From: DAIOHQ01 sp036744635 | GTDB lineage: Bacteria > Planctomycetota > Phycisphaerae > Tepidisphaerales > Tepidisphaeraceae | Direction of reading: 5' to 3' | Assembly: GCA_036744635.1 (NCBI GenBank) | Contig: DAIOHQ010000271.1 | Span: forward strand, 1 to 6,189 | Length of the DNA: 6,189 nt | Part shown: one piece after another, positions 1-5,867 of the stretch | How the letters are laid out: each line of letters begins with the position of its first letter | Position numbering within the stretch: the stretch's first letter is position 1 | Program-made: the position numbers and the translations under genes | The notes under the pieces: generated by a model | What the model saw: the letters and a program-made list of their open reading frames with translations, nothing else | Told to the model about the DNA's origin: nothing | Databases searched by the model: none

Positions 1-337
1 CACAGGCCTTGGCTGCCGTCACTTGAGTGCTGCCCGGATTATTGGGCGCACCCGATTCGGGTTCTCTCCATTTCAATCGTATTGGAGGTGATTTTTCGCC
101 CCGTTTGGCTGGTTTCCATCGGGGCAAATCTTATGGATCAAGCGGCGCCTACGCAATAGCAATCGGCCGGAATCACCTTGATACTGGATGATACTACGCA
201 ATTTCCGATGGCACAAATCGCTGTTGTCGCATGATTGAAACGCATCAAGCCTCGGTTTCGGGGGGGGTCCGGGGTGGACTCTCCACCGATTTCTTGCGTC
301 TCTTGTTGCACCGAGGATTCACGGTCACGATTGGGGG
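1..337. other. Non-coding region upstream of the four-cysteine gene
   Basis: I see no convincing gene here. The three forward frames all hit stops within about 160 bases, and a short reverse frame stops after about 21 codons. Small palindromes are present: a 13-bp near-perfect one at 50-62 (acccga/tcgggt), a six-bp stem at 98-103 with 120-125 (gccccg/cggggc), and a six-bp stem with a three-base loop at 73-87 relative to 200, that is 273-287. None has a following T-run, so none is called a terminator. No clear -35/-10 pair was found. The segment 91-103 matches, in reverse complement, 13 bases of the 28-bp repeat near the right end of the window. Confidence 0.6.
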
Positions 338-718
338 ATGCCGATAATGATTTCGGACCCTCAGCAGGTGACCATGGCCGAGCATGTCGAGCATTGTCCG
401 TTTTTGAATCGCGCGGATGGGCGCTGCGGCGAGCACTTCGGGCTGGAGAGCCTGGATCATGCCTTTCGCTACTGCTTTGACCGCTACAAGGCGTGCCCGG
501 TCTATCTGGAATTGCTTTTGGAGCGGCGGGTGAAGCGGGTGGCGGAGGCTTCTTTGCGGCCGGCCGGCGGGGTTGGGGTGCTGGTTGGGAGGAAGGGCAA
601 TGATGGCGGCGACCAAATCATCCCGCTCACGATTGCGCGAAGGCGCTTCGATGTCACCGATCGACACCCGCAGCGGGGATCCGATCGTGCGGGCGTTTCT
701 GCTGCACTTGGCGTCTGA
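338..718 (+). CDS. Small four-cysteine protein, function unknown
   Basis: A 126-residue soluble protein with no signal peptide or membrane segment. Its core, roughly residues 15-64, holds four cysteines at 20, 30, 46 and 53 (C-x9-C-x15-C-x6-C). Two of them precede proline (CPFLNRADGRC and YKACPVYLELLLERR), and the core ends in a helix-like LELLLERR stretch. The spacing would suit a small zinc or iron-sulphur site, but that is inference. I have a weak impression of similar C...C...YC...CPxY domains in other bacteria and cannot name a family. Codon third positions are GC-rich to about base 655; beyond that the sequence (after RRRFDVT) reads like a shadow of the recombinase frame, which it overlaps by 68 bases. 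Starts at 347 and 374 are alternatives; 374 has AGGTG just upstream. The true stop is 718 unless the tail hides a frameshift. Confidence 0.65.
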   Translation: MPIMISDPQQVTMAEHVEHCPFLNRADGRCGEHFGLESLDHAFRYCFDRYKACPVYLELLLERRVKRVAEASLRPAGGVGVLVGRKGNDGGDQIIPLTIARRRFDVTDRHPQRGSDRAGVSAALGV

Positions 719-1556
719 ACGCGGGCTGGCGGACAATTCCATTCATGCCTATCGCCGGGACCTGGAAGATATCGAAGATTTTTTCGCGCCCCGGCAGCTT
801 ACGCTGACGACGGCGGGGGCGGATGACTATCGCGCGTATCTGCAGAACCAGTCGCGGGTGGAAAAGTCGACGCGGACGGTGGCGCGGCGGCTGGCGGCGA
901 TTCGCGTGTTCTTGCGGTTTGTAACGGCGCAGGGTCGGGACAGCAGCGGGATATTGCAGCAGCTTGAGCGGCCCAAGCCGGAAAGCAGCCTGCCGAAGAT
1001 TCTGAGCCGGGGGCAGGTGAATCAGCTTATCGCGGCGCCGAATCCCAAGTCCATCTTATTTTCGCGCGATGTGGCGATTTTGGAATTGCTGTACGCCAGC
1101 GGATTGCGGGCGTCGGAATTGTGCGACCTGAAGGTGCGGGATGTGAACCTGCAGGTGAACTGCGTGCGCGTGCTGGGGAAGGGGATGAAGGAGCGGATCG
1201 TGCCGCTGGGGAAGGCGGCGCGGGAGGCGATCGAGCGGTATATCGGCGAATGCCGGCCGGTGCTGGAGAGGGGGCCGAGCGAGCGCCTGTTTCTGTCGCG
1301 CACCGGTCGGCCGATGGAGCGGATCGGGCTGTGGATGCTGGTGGAGAAATATGGGCGCTCGAGCGGGCTGTTGAAGAGCGTGTCGCCGCACACGTTGCGG
1401 CATTGCTTCGCCAGCCATCTGCTGGGAGGCGGGGCGGATCTGCGGATCGTGCAGGAACTATTGGGGCACAGCGACATCAGCACGACGCAGATTTATACGC
1501 ACGTGGATCAGGATCGGCTGAAGAGCGTGCATAAGCGGTTTCATCCGAGGGGGTAG
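651..1556 (+). CDS. xerD: Tyrosine site-specific recombinase, XerC/XerD type
   Basis: 301 residues, close to the usual Xer length of about 298. Xer recombinases act at dif to resolve chromosome dimers before division. The N-terminal SAM-like core-binding domain spans about residues 10-95 (LASERGLADNSIHAYRRDL is typical). The catalytic domain has the full set: R153 in ASGLRASEL, K177 in LGKGMKER, H247 and R250 in HTLRHCF, H273 in LLGHSD and the nucleophile Y282 in TTQIYTHV. The spacings R-K 24, R-H 23 and H-Y 9 match E. coli XerD (R148, K172, R247, H270, Y279). The ending VHKRFHPRG resembles XerD more than XerC, but this alone does not separate them. The start at 651 is chosen by family alignment and codon bias; ATG at 600 has a stronger ribosome site (GGAGG at 588-592) and would add 17 residues. 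There is no phage or integron gene nearby, so a housekeeping role is likelier than an integrase. Confidence 0.93.
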   Translation: MSPIDTRSGDPIVRAFLLHLASERGLADNSIHAYRRDLEDIEDFFAPRQLTLTTAGADDYRAYLQNQSRVEKSTRTVARRLAAIRVFLRFVTAQGRDSSGILQQLERPKPESSLPKILSRGQVNQLIAAPNPKSILFSRDVAILELLYASGLRASELCDLKVRDVNLQVNCVRVLGKGMKERIVPLGKAAREAIERYIGECRPVLERGPSERLFLSRTGRPMERIGLWMLVEKYGRSSGLLKSVSPHTLRHCFASHLLGGGADLRIVQELLGHSDISTTQIYTHVDQDRLKSVHKRFHPRG

Positions 1557-1560
1557 GGGA

Positions 1561-1655
1561 GGGAAGTCAGAAGTTAGAAGCTGGAAGTCAGAAGCAAGAA
1601 GTTGTCAGCGATTCCTTCTGACTTCTAGCTTCTGACTTCTTAGCTTCTATTTCCC
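1561..1655. repeat. Imperfect inverted repeat built of short GAAGTCAGAAG-like words
   Basis: The best-paired arms are 1573-1594 and 1615-1636, 22 bases with two mismatches and a 20-base loop. Each arm is itself made of repeated words such as gaagtcagaag, and a looser outer pairing (gggaa at 1561 with ttccc at 1651) extends it. It fills the gap between the recombinase and the leftward 72-residue gene and ends at that gene's stop codon. A bidirectional terminator role is plausible from position, although no U-tract of classic form follows. Confidence 0.75.
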
Positions 1656-1873
1656 TACGCTGCGTGCGCTGGCGACTCCGGGAGGCGCTGGCATTGCAGG
1701 CACATGGCCACGAAAATGTGGCGGAGGCGGTCGTCGCTGAGGGTTTCCAGGAATTCGGGGGTGAAATCGACGGGGAAGCTGGCGCGGTAGGTGCGGAACT
1801 GCTCGATGAGCATGGCCCGGTCGAGGGCGGCCACGAGGCAGATCAATTCTTCAACCTGGTGAGACTGCAACAT
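1655..1873 (-). CDS. Small hypothetical protein, 72 residues
   Basis: I do not recognise this protein. It is soluble, acidic and predicted helical: a first helix around residues 5-31 (VEELICLVAALDRAMLIEQF), a turn with FPVDFTPEF at 33-41, then LSDDRLRHIFVAMCLQCQ at 45-62 with a C-x2-C pair (58, 61). Nearly every codon ends in G or C, so this frame is coding and the overlapping + frame is its shadow. ATG 1873 is preferred over GTG 1876 because AGGAG lies seven bases upstream. It sits 65 bases after the end of the 148-residue gene on the same strand, suggesting one transcript, and converges with the recombinase gene. The helical layout could suit a small protein-binding module, but nothing in the sequence fixes a role. 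Confidence 0.75.
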   Translation of the reverse strand: MLQSHQVEELICLVAALDRAMLIEQFRTYRASFPVDFTPEFLETLSDDRLRHIFVAMCLQCQRLPESPAHAA

Positions 1874-1880
1874 CACTCAA

Positions 1881-1885
1881 CTCCT
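1881..1885 (-). promoter_or_regulatory. Ribosome binding site AGGAG
   Basis: AGGAG on the minus strand stands seven bases before ATG 1873 and only four before GTG 1876, which decides the start of the 72-residue gene in favour of the ATG. It is the clearest Shine-Dalgarno site in the window; most other genes here have weak ones. Confidence 0.7.
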
Positions 1886-1938
1886 CTCACCTCTTAGACG
1901 TCCGGATGTGATGGACGTTAGGCCAGGATTTGCTTCGA

Positions 1939-2385
1939 TCAGAGGAACAGATCGATCAGCGATCCTTTGTTGATGATATCGGTGCGATGGATGAGCAACT
2001 TTACGATCGGGCGCGGGGGAATTGGCGTATTCCAGATGGGCTGTTTCCAGGGCGGCAGAATAGCGTTTGGATGTTTGCAGCGGGTGACGGGATCGGGCGC
2101 GGGCTCCGATGGAATCGGGCACGGTTGGCAAGATGGCGGGGGACACGCGGGCAGGGCGCGAAGGATGGAGCGGGGGTCGAGCTTTGGTTGGGGATGGATG
2201 TGGCGGCGCGGCTCGATGATCGGCTCGGGATGGAAGTGTTGACGTGGCTCGATTGTGGGCTGGGGGGCGATGTCGCGGCGAACGCCGGAAGCAATGTCGG
2301 CGGTGCGGATGGCCCCGCGCAGCAGGCGCACAAGCTGCAGGTCCAGCGTGGCGGTGATGAGGTTGACGCGGGCTTCGAGGCTCAC
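1939..2385 (-). CDS. Proline/histidine-repeat hypothetical protein, 148 residues
   Basis: I do not recognise this protein. Residues 1-38 look like an amphipathic helical region (LITATLDLQLVRLLRGAI). Residues 44-72 hold two and a half copies of a 12-residue repeat of form IEPRxHxHPxP (44-55, 56-67, then KLDPR). Residues 79-105 are proline-rich with cysteines at 81, 86 and 89 (C-x4-C-x2-C). The tail from about 111 ends in a hydrophobic PIVKLLIHRTDI stretch. There is no signal peptide. The frame is favoured over the two overlapping minus frames and the + frames because third positions are almost all G or C and the ends have a normal residue mix. GTG 2385 is the first start after an in-frame TGA at 2392-2394; I see no ribosome site. 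It probably shares a transcript with the 72-residue gene downstream. The repeat might be an extended spacer or a metal-binding segment; both are guesses. Confidence 0.68.
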   Translation of the reverse strand: MSLEARVNLITATLDLQLVRLLRGAIRTADIASGVRRDIAPQPTIEPRQHFHPEPIIEPRRHIHPQPKLDPRSILRALPACPPPSCQPCPIPSEPAPDPVTRCKHPNAILPPWKQPIWNTPIPPRPIVKLLIHRTDIINKGSLIDLFL

Positions 2386-2471
2386 GCGCGATCAGAAGCA
2401 AATCAGGATGCTGGGCGGGCGCCGGCGCCGGAGGGGAGGGGCAGAAAGTGCCGGAAACAGCGGGAAAATCT

Positions 2472-2502
2472 ATTATGTGCGATTTAATGGGACGGCCGTC
2501 AA
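2472..2502 (-). promoter_or_regulatory. Possible promoter for the two small leftward genes
   Basis: On the minus strand TTGACG (2497-2502) is followed after 19 bases by CATAAT (2472-2477). Both boxes are close to the sigma-70 consensus, but the spacer is two bases longer than ideal. It would give a leader of roughly 80 bases before GTG 2385. The surrounding AT-rich patch stands out in GC-rich DNA, which supports a regulatory role. Confidence 0.35.
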
Positions 2503-2664
2503 ATGGTTCCGATTATGCCGGATGATGCGCCGGGGCAACGCGGATGCGACGGCTTCGTTTACATGGCACATCACACAACTTTATCGGACGCCTTCATAAT
2601 CTGCCGCATCCCACTGGTGCGCGGAGCGCAGCCTACACCTGTCGGTTCATTCGGTGCGGCAGGC

Positions 2665-2755
2665 GACAGGCAGGAATGCCTGTCAAACGGCAGACAAGAA
2701 TGTCTGCCCCACCAAGGGAGACCGATCCGTGGCAGTCAGGAATGTCTGCCCCACC
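2665..2755. repeat. Three related hairpins with GAA loops upstream of queA
   Basis: Three stem-loops share one plan, an 8-bp stem around a four-base loop: 2665-2684 (gacaggca, ggaa, tgcctgtc), 2689-2708 (ggcagaca, agaa, tgtctgcc) and 2731-2750 (ggcagtca, ggaa, tgtctgcc, one T-T mismatch). The second and third form a 25-base direct repeat with two mismatches (2689-2713 and 2731-2755), both ending in ccacc. The first and second stems differ at two positions on each side, and both changes keep pairing. The cluster ends about 37 bases before the queA start, so it would lie in its leader or promoter. Confidence 0.8.
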
Positions 2756-2792
2756 GAAGAGGATTTTTTGAAACAGTTCCTAAGATGGTTTT

Positions 2793-3836
2793 ATGCGAAC
2801 GGATGAGTTGGATTTTGAGTTGCCGGGGGAGTTGGTTGCGCAGGCGCCGGCGGAGCGGCGGGCGGATTCGCGGCTGCTGCATTATCGGCGGACGGATCGG
2901 TCGATTGTGCATCGGACATTCTCGGACCTGCCGGGGTTGTTGCGGGCGGGGGATCTGCTGGTGTTCAATGATGCGCGGGTGGTGCCGGCGCGGTTTGTGT
3001 TGCGGAAAAGCAGCGGGGGACGGGTGGAGGGGCTTTTTCTGGGGGAAATTCGGCCGGGGGTGTGGGATGTGCTGCTGAAGAATCTCGGCAATCCGTGCGC
3101 CAACGCGGTATTGCGCTTCGAGGCGGATGCGAGGGTGCAGGCGCGGGTGATTGGTTCGGGCGAGGGCGGGCGGCATCGGCTGGGTGTGTCGGCCGAGGAG
3201 CCGGCGCTGGTATTTCTGGGGCGAATCGGGCGGATGCCGCTGCCGCCTTACATCAGGCGCGGGAAGGAATCGGATGAGCGGGATGGGCTGGACCGGGAGC
3301 GGTACCAGACGGTGTATGCGCGCGAAGAGGGGGCGGTGGCGGCGCCGACGGCGGGATTGCATTTCAGCGAGGAGATGCTGGGAGAGCTGGAGGCGAAGGG
3401 GGTCGAGCGCACGTTTGTGACGTTGCACGTGGGGCTGGGGACGTTTCGGCCGGTGGTGGCGGAGACGCTGGAGGGACATGCCATGCACGTGGAGTCGTAT
3501 GCGATCGGGCAGCAGGCGGCCGATGCCCTCAACCGAGCGAAGGGAGAGGGGCGGCGGATGATCGCGGTGGGGACGACGGCGGCGCGGGTGCTGGAAAGTC
3601 AGCCGGCGGAGGCGGCGTTTGTGGCGAAGGCCGGGGGGACGGGGATTTTTATTTATCCGCCCTATGCGTGGAAGCATGTGGGGGCGCTGATCACGAATTT
3701 TCATCTGCCGCGTAGCACGCTGATCGCGCTGGTGGCGGCGATGGTCGGGCTGGAAGAGCAGAAGCGGATATATCAGGAGGCGATTGAGCAGCGCTATCGG
3801 TTTTTCAGTTATGGGGATGCGATGTTTGTGGAGTGA
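2793..3836 (+). CDS. queA: S-adenosylmethionine:tRNA ribosyltransferase-isomerase QueA
   Basis: 347 residues, near the E. coli length of 356. QueA moves and rearranges the ribose of S-adenosylmethionine onto 7-aminomethyl-7-deazaguanine in the wobble position of tRNAs with GUN anticodons, giving epoxyqueuosine; it acts in the cytoplasm. Family signatures appear in order: ELPGELVAQAPAERR near the start, LLVFNDARVVPAR at 55-67, LPPYIRRG near 150, ERYQTVYA then APTAGLHF at 184-191, HVGLGTFRPV at 212-221, MHVES near 231, VGTTAARVLES at 259-269 and TNFHLPRST at 301-309. ATG 2793 begins right at the family N-terminus (MRTDELDFELP), though the ribosome site is weak (AAGATGG). No other queuosine gene is in the window. 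It converges on kdsA, with a perfect hairpin between them. Confidence 0.97.
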   Translation: MRTDELDFELPGELVAQAPAERRADSRLLHYRRTDRSIVHRTFSDLPGLLRAGDLLVFNDARVVPARFVLRKSSGGRVEGLFLGEIRPGVWDVLLKNLGNPCANAVLRFEADARVQARVIGSGEGGRHRLGVSAEEPALVFLGRIGRMPLPPYIRRGKESDERDGLDRERYQTVYAREEGAVAAPTAGLHFSEEMLGELEAKGVERTFVTLHVGLGTFRPVVAETLEGHAMHVESYAIGQQAADALNRAKGEGRRMIAVGTTAARVLESQPAEAAFVAKAGGTGIFIYPPYAWKHVGALITNFHLPRSTLIALVAAMVGLEEQKRIYQEAIEQRYRFFSYGDAMFVE

Positions 3837-3841
3837 ATGCG

Positions 3842-3893
3842 GAAACGTGAAACATGAAGAGGCTCGTTAGCCGCTCTTCATGTTTCACGTTTC
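3842..3893. terminator. Perfect 20-bp inverted repeat between queA and kdsA
   Basis: The arms 3842-3861 and 3874-3893 (gaaacgtgaaacatgaagag and its exact complement) are separated by 12 bases, which can themselves pair (ggct/agcc). A further copy of acgtttc follows at 3894-3900. It starts five bases after the queA stop codon and ends 13 bases before the kdsA stop codon, so a bidirectional terminator for the convergent pair is likely. Like the repeat at 1561-1655, it has a purine-rich left arm made of a repeated short word (gaaac). It has no long U-tract, so termination is inferred from position and stem strength. Confidence 0.65.
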
Positions 3894-3905
3894 ACGTTTC
3901 TATCG

Positions 3906-4733
3906 CTAACGCATTGGACGACAGACATCGAAGAGGGTTTTGGATTCGCGGAGCAGCTTTTCCGCAGTGGCGAAATCCAGCATGGTGGCGGCGTCGCTCT
4001 TGGCCTGGCTGGGATTAGGGTGGCACTCGAGGAAGAGTCCATCGACGCCGGCGGCGATGGCGGCGCGGGCGAGGAGGGGGGAGTATTGCGGGTTGCCGCC
4101 GGAGGCGCTGCCGAGGCCGGCGGGCTGCTGGGTGGAGTGGGTGACGTCGAAGACGACGGGGACGTTGAATGCCTTCATCACTTCCAGGCCGGTGAAATCG
4201 TTCACCAGGCGGTTATAGCCGAAGAAGGTGCCGCGCTCGGTGAGGAGGATGGGAGCGGCGGGGTTTTGCGCGGTGGGAGGCGGCTGGGATGAGCGGACTT
4301 TTTCGATAGCGTTGGCCATCTCCTGCGGCGACATGAACTGACCTTTTTTGATGTTCACCGCCCGTCCGCTGCGCCCGCAGGCCTGCAGCAAATCGGTCTG
4401 CCGGGCGAGGAAGGCCGGCACCTGGAGGATATCGACGACTTGGGCGACGCGCCCAACTTGCTCGGGTTCGTGTACATCGGTGAGCACGGGGACGCCGATG
4501 ATGGATTGGATGTGGGCGAGGATTTTCAGACCTTCGGCGAGGCCGGGGCCGCGAAAGCTGGCATTGGCGGAGCGGTTGGCCTTGTCGAAGGAGGCTTTGA
4601 AGATGTAGGTGATGTTCAGTTCATCGCAGAGCGGCTTGAGGAAGCGGGCGACCTGCAGGCAGAGGGATTCGGATTCGATCACGCAGGTGCCGGCGATGAG
4701 AAAGAGGCGGTTGGGGGGAAATGTCAGCATCAT
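3906..4733 (-). CDS. kdsA: 3-deoxy-D-manno-octulosonate 8-phosphate synthase, metal-dependent type
   Basis: 275 residues. KdsA condenses phosphoenolpyruvate with arabinose 5-phosphate to Kdo 8-phosphate, the precursor of the Kdo sugar of lipid A core, in the cytoplasm. Family motifs in order: IAGTCVIESE (13-22), FKASFDKANRS (45-55), FRGPGL (60-65), TDVHEP (85-90), LQVPAFLARQTDL (103-115), VNIKKGQF (126-133), LTERGTFFGYN (164-174), DVTHSTQ (196-202), SASGGN (209-214) and LECHPNP (235-241). C17, H199, E236 and D247 match the metal ligands C11, H185, E222 and D233 of Aquifex KdsA, so this is the metal-dependent class; E. coli has Asn in place of that Cys. A proline-rich stretch at about 149-161 makes the loop some eight residues longer than in Aquifex. 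ATG 4733 (or 4730) is chosen because the frame upstream to 4790 runs through a palindromic repeat and would add a 19-residue tail foreign to the family. Confidence 0.96.
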   Translation of the reverse strand: MMLTFPPNRLFLIAGTCVIESESLCLQVARFLKPLCDELNITYIFKASFDKANRSANASFRGPGLAEGLKILAHIQSIIGVPVLTDVHEPEQVGRVAQVVDILQVPAFLARQTDLLQACGRSGRAVNIKKGQFMSPQEMANAIEKVRSSQPPPTAQNPAAPILLTERGTFFGYNRLVNDFTGLEVMKAFNVPVVFDVTHSTQQPAGLGSASGGNPQYSPLLARAAIAAGVDGLFLECHPNPSQAKSDAATMLDFATAEKLLRESKTLFDVCRPMR

Positions 4734-4758
4734 TTCACTCAAGATTCGGGCTTGCGCA

Positions 4759-4813
4759 GCACGGGCGTCTCGCCCGTGTTCAACCGCCATCCAGACGGGC
4801 GAGACGCCCGTGC
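4759..4813. repeat. 19-bp inverted repeat of nested palindromes upstream of kdsA
   Basis: The arms 4759-4777 and 4795-4813 are exact reverse complements of 19 bases (gcacgggcgtctcgcccgt), with a 17-base spacer. Each arm is itself a hairpin: acgggcg, three-base loop, cgcccgt. It lies 26 bases upstream of the kdsA start, in the gap after the lipid-kinase gene, so it may affect read-through or be a dispersed repeat. Confidence 0.8.
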
Positions 4814-4841
4814 TACAGGTCAGCGGTTGCGCATCAAGAAT

Positions 4842-4880
4842 GTAGGGTCCGCTTTAGCGGACGCGATTACGCCGTCCTAC
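4842..4880. repeat. Palindromic repeat overlapping the 3' end of the lipid-kinase gene
   Basis: An inner stem gtccgc (4847-4852) pairs with gcggac (4857-4862) around a ttta loop, and an outer gtagg (4842-4846) pairs with cctac (4876-4880). The kinase stop codon (4854-4856) lies in the loop, so the last nine or so residues of the protein are encoded inside the repeat. No T-run follows on the minus strand. Confidence 0.65.
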
Positions 4881-5822
4881 GGGAAACGAATAATCCGTTG
4901 GCACGATAAACGGCAGGCGGTCGGGGAGCAAATCGATTTGCAGGGGGGTGAAGCCGGCGGCCTCGCCATCGACCTGCACCGGCGCCGGCCAGGCGGATTC
5001 AATGCGAATGCTCCTGGCCTTCAGGTAGACCGCATCCTCGGCGTCGAGGTGCTGCGCTGCCGCGGCGTGGAGAAAGAGGCTGACGGTTTCGCGGCGATTG
5101 CGGCAGGGGATGACGCACAGGTCGAGCAGGCCATCATCGGGGCGGGCGTGGGGGAGGATGGCGAAGCCGGTGCCGTATTCGGGGATGTTGCCGATGAAGG
5201 CCATGGCCGGGGTGCGGTTCATCACGACGCGGCCATCGGCGATGACGGTCAGCGGGGGATAATCGTATTTGGCGAAGGCGAGGAGGCTGGGGAGGGCGTA
5301 GCTGGTCATGCGGATGGGCCCGGAGCGGACGCGGTCGAGCTCGTGAACGATGGCGCCGTCGATTCCGACGCCGGCGACCAGGAGACAGAGGCCCTGGTTG
5401 GCGCGGGCGGCGTCGAGATGAACGATGTGGCCGGTGGCGAGGGCCTGCATCACCTGCATTTCGAGGTGGGCATCATCCCAGCGGATGCCGAGGTGCCGGC
5501 CCATGAGATTGGCGGTGCCGAGGGGGACGATCAGCAGCGGAGGCATGCGGTGGCCCAGGGCGGTGAGCAGCCGGGCGGCGACGGTGCGCAGGGTGCCATC
5601 CCCGCCGATGACGATGGCGGCGGAAGCGCGGGCGACGGAGACGAATTGGGCATCGGGGATGGTGTCAGCGTGCTGGAGGAATGTGACCGTGTGACGGCCG
5701 GCACGCTGGAAGCCGGCCGTCAGCCGTTGCGCCATTTGGGCGCCGCGGCCGCGGCCGGAGATGGGATTGGCGAAGATGACGATGTCGCCGCCTTGGGGAT
5801 GCCTGATTGCCGGGGCACTCAT
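4854..5822 (-). CDS. Diacylglycerol-kinase / YegS-type lipid kinase
   Basis: 322 residues, the usual length for the family. These ATP-dependent kinases phosphorylate diacylglycerol or related lipids at the inner membrane, recycling lipid into phosphatidate; the exact substrate is not fixed by the sequence. The catalytic domain shows IVIFANPISGRGRG at 14-27, the nucleotide-binding loop IGGDGTLRTVA at 72-82 and VPLGTANLMGRHLG at 99-112. The C-terminal lobe shows AGVGIDGAIVHE at 150-161, GNIPEYGTGF at 211-220, ARPDDGLLDLCVIP at 226-239 and VDGEAAG near 293-299. There is no signal peptide. ATG 5822 is chosen because upstream codons to 5975 run through the repeat element; GAGCGGGA lies just before it. 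The last residues (about PVGRRNRVR) come from a palindromic repeat. It precedes kdsA by 120 bases on the same strand, so co-transcription is possible but must cross two hairpins. DgkB, YegS and BmrU are all fair names; I leave the symbol blank. Confidence 0.93.
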   Translation of the reverse strand: MSAPAIRHPQGGDIVIFANPISGRGRGAQMAQRLTAGFQRAGRHTVTFLQHADTIPDAQFVSVARASAAIVIGGDGTLRTVAARLLTALGHRMPPLLIVPLGTANLMGRHLGIRWDDAHLEMQVMQALATGHIVHLDAARANQGLCLLVAGVGIDGAIVHELDRVRSGPIRMTSYALPSLLAFAKYDYPPLTVIADGRVVMNRTPAMAFIGNIPEYGTGFAILPHARPDDGLLDLCVIPCRNRRETVSLFLHAAAAQHLDAEDAVYLKARSIRIESAWPAPVQVDGEAAGFTPLQIDLLPDRLPFIVPTDYSFPVGRRNRVR

Positions 5823-5837
5823 TTCCCGCTCATCGTA

Positions 5838-5865
5838 GCATGGGAATGTGGCGGGGCGAAAAATG
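5838..5865. repeat. 28-bp direct repeat, copy 1
   Basis: The 28 bases starting gcatgggaatgtggcggg are repeated exactly at 5972-5999. This copy lies 15 bases upstream of the lipid-kinase start, in its leader or promoter, and the two copies bracket the inverted-repeat element at 5868-5970. Confidence 0.85.
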
Positions 5866-5867
5866 GG

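Larger units (their letters stand above)
2386..2792. other. Non-coding gap between the divergent small-gene pair and queA
   Basis: The 407 bases lie between divergently transcribed genes and must hold both promoters. Only the leftward candidate at 2472-2502 is visible; for queA I found no good -35/-10 pair, apart from an isolated CATAAT at 2595-2600. At 2616-2639 there is a small palindrome (gcgc-gga-gcgc inside ggtg...cacc). A run of three related hairpins follows at 2665-2755. The + frames crossing this region have poor codon bias and are not called. Confidence 0.55.

Noticed and set aside
1..159. Tail of a gene entering from the left in frame 1
   Set aside because: The frame is open to a TAG at 157-159 but has mixed third positions and no recognisable motif; palindromes run through it.
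245..742. 165-codon minus-strand frame over the four-cysteine gene
   Set aside because: No motif or ribosome site, and it overlaps both the four-cysteine core and the recombinase N-terminus, which are better supported.
651..1556. Integrase of a genomic island or integron
   Set aside because: Length, catalytic spacing and the C-terminal sequence fit housekeeping Xer proteins. No att site, attC or cargo genes are visible, and no dif-like site was recognised.
1877..2401. Alternative minus-strand frame of 174 codons and + frame of 185 codons over the 148-residue gene
   Set aside because: Their codon third positions lack the G/C bias and the products are low in hydrophobic pattern; the 148-residue frame has the bias throughout.
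2665..2755. CRISPR-like repeats
   Set aside because: Only two to three units, with unequal spacing, imperfect repeats and no cas gene. They are palindromic units, not a repeat-spacer array.
2736..3704. 322-codon open frame on the minus strand
   Set aside because: It is antisense to queA, whose signatures are complete. The product is an arginine/proline/histidine-rich shadow.
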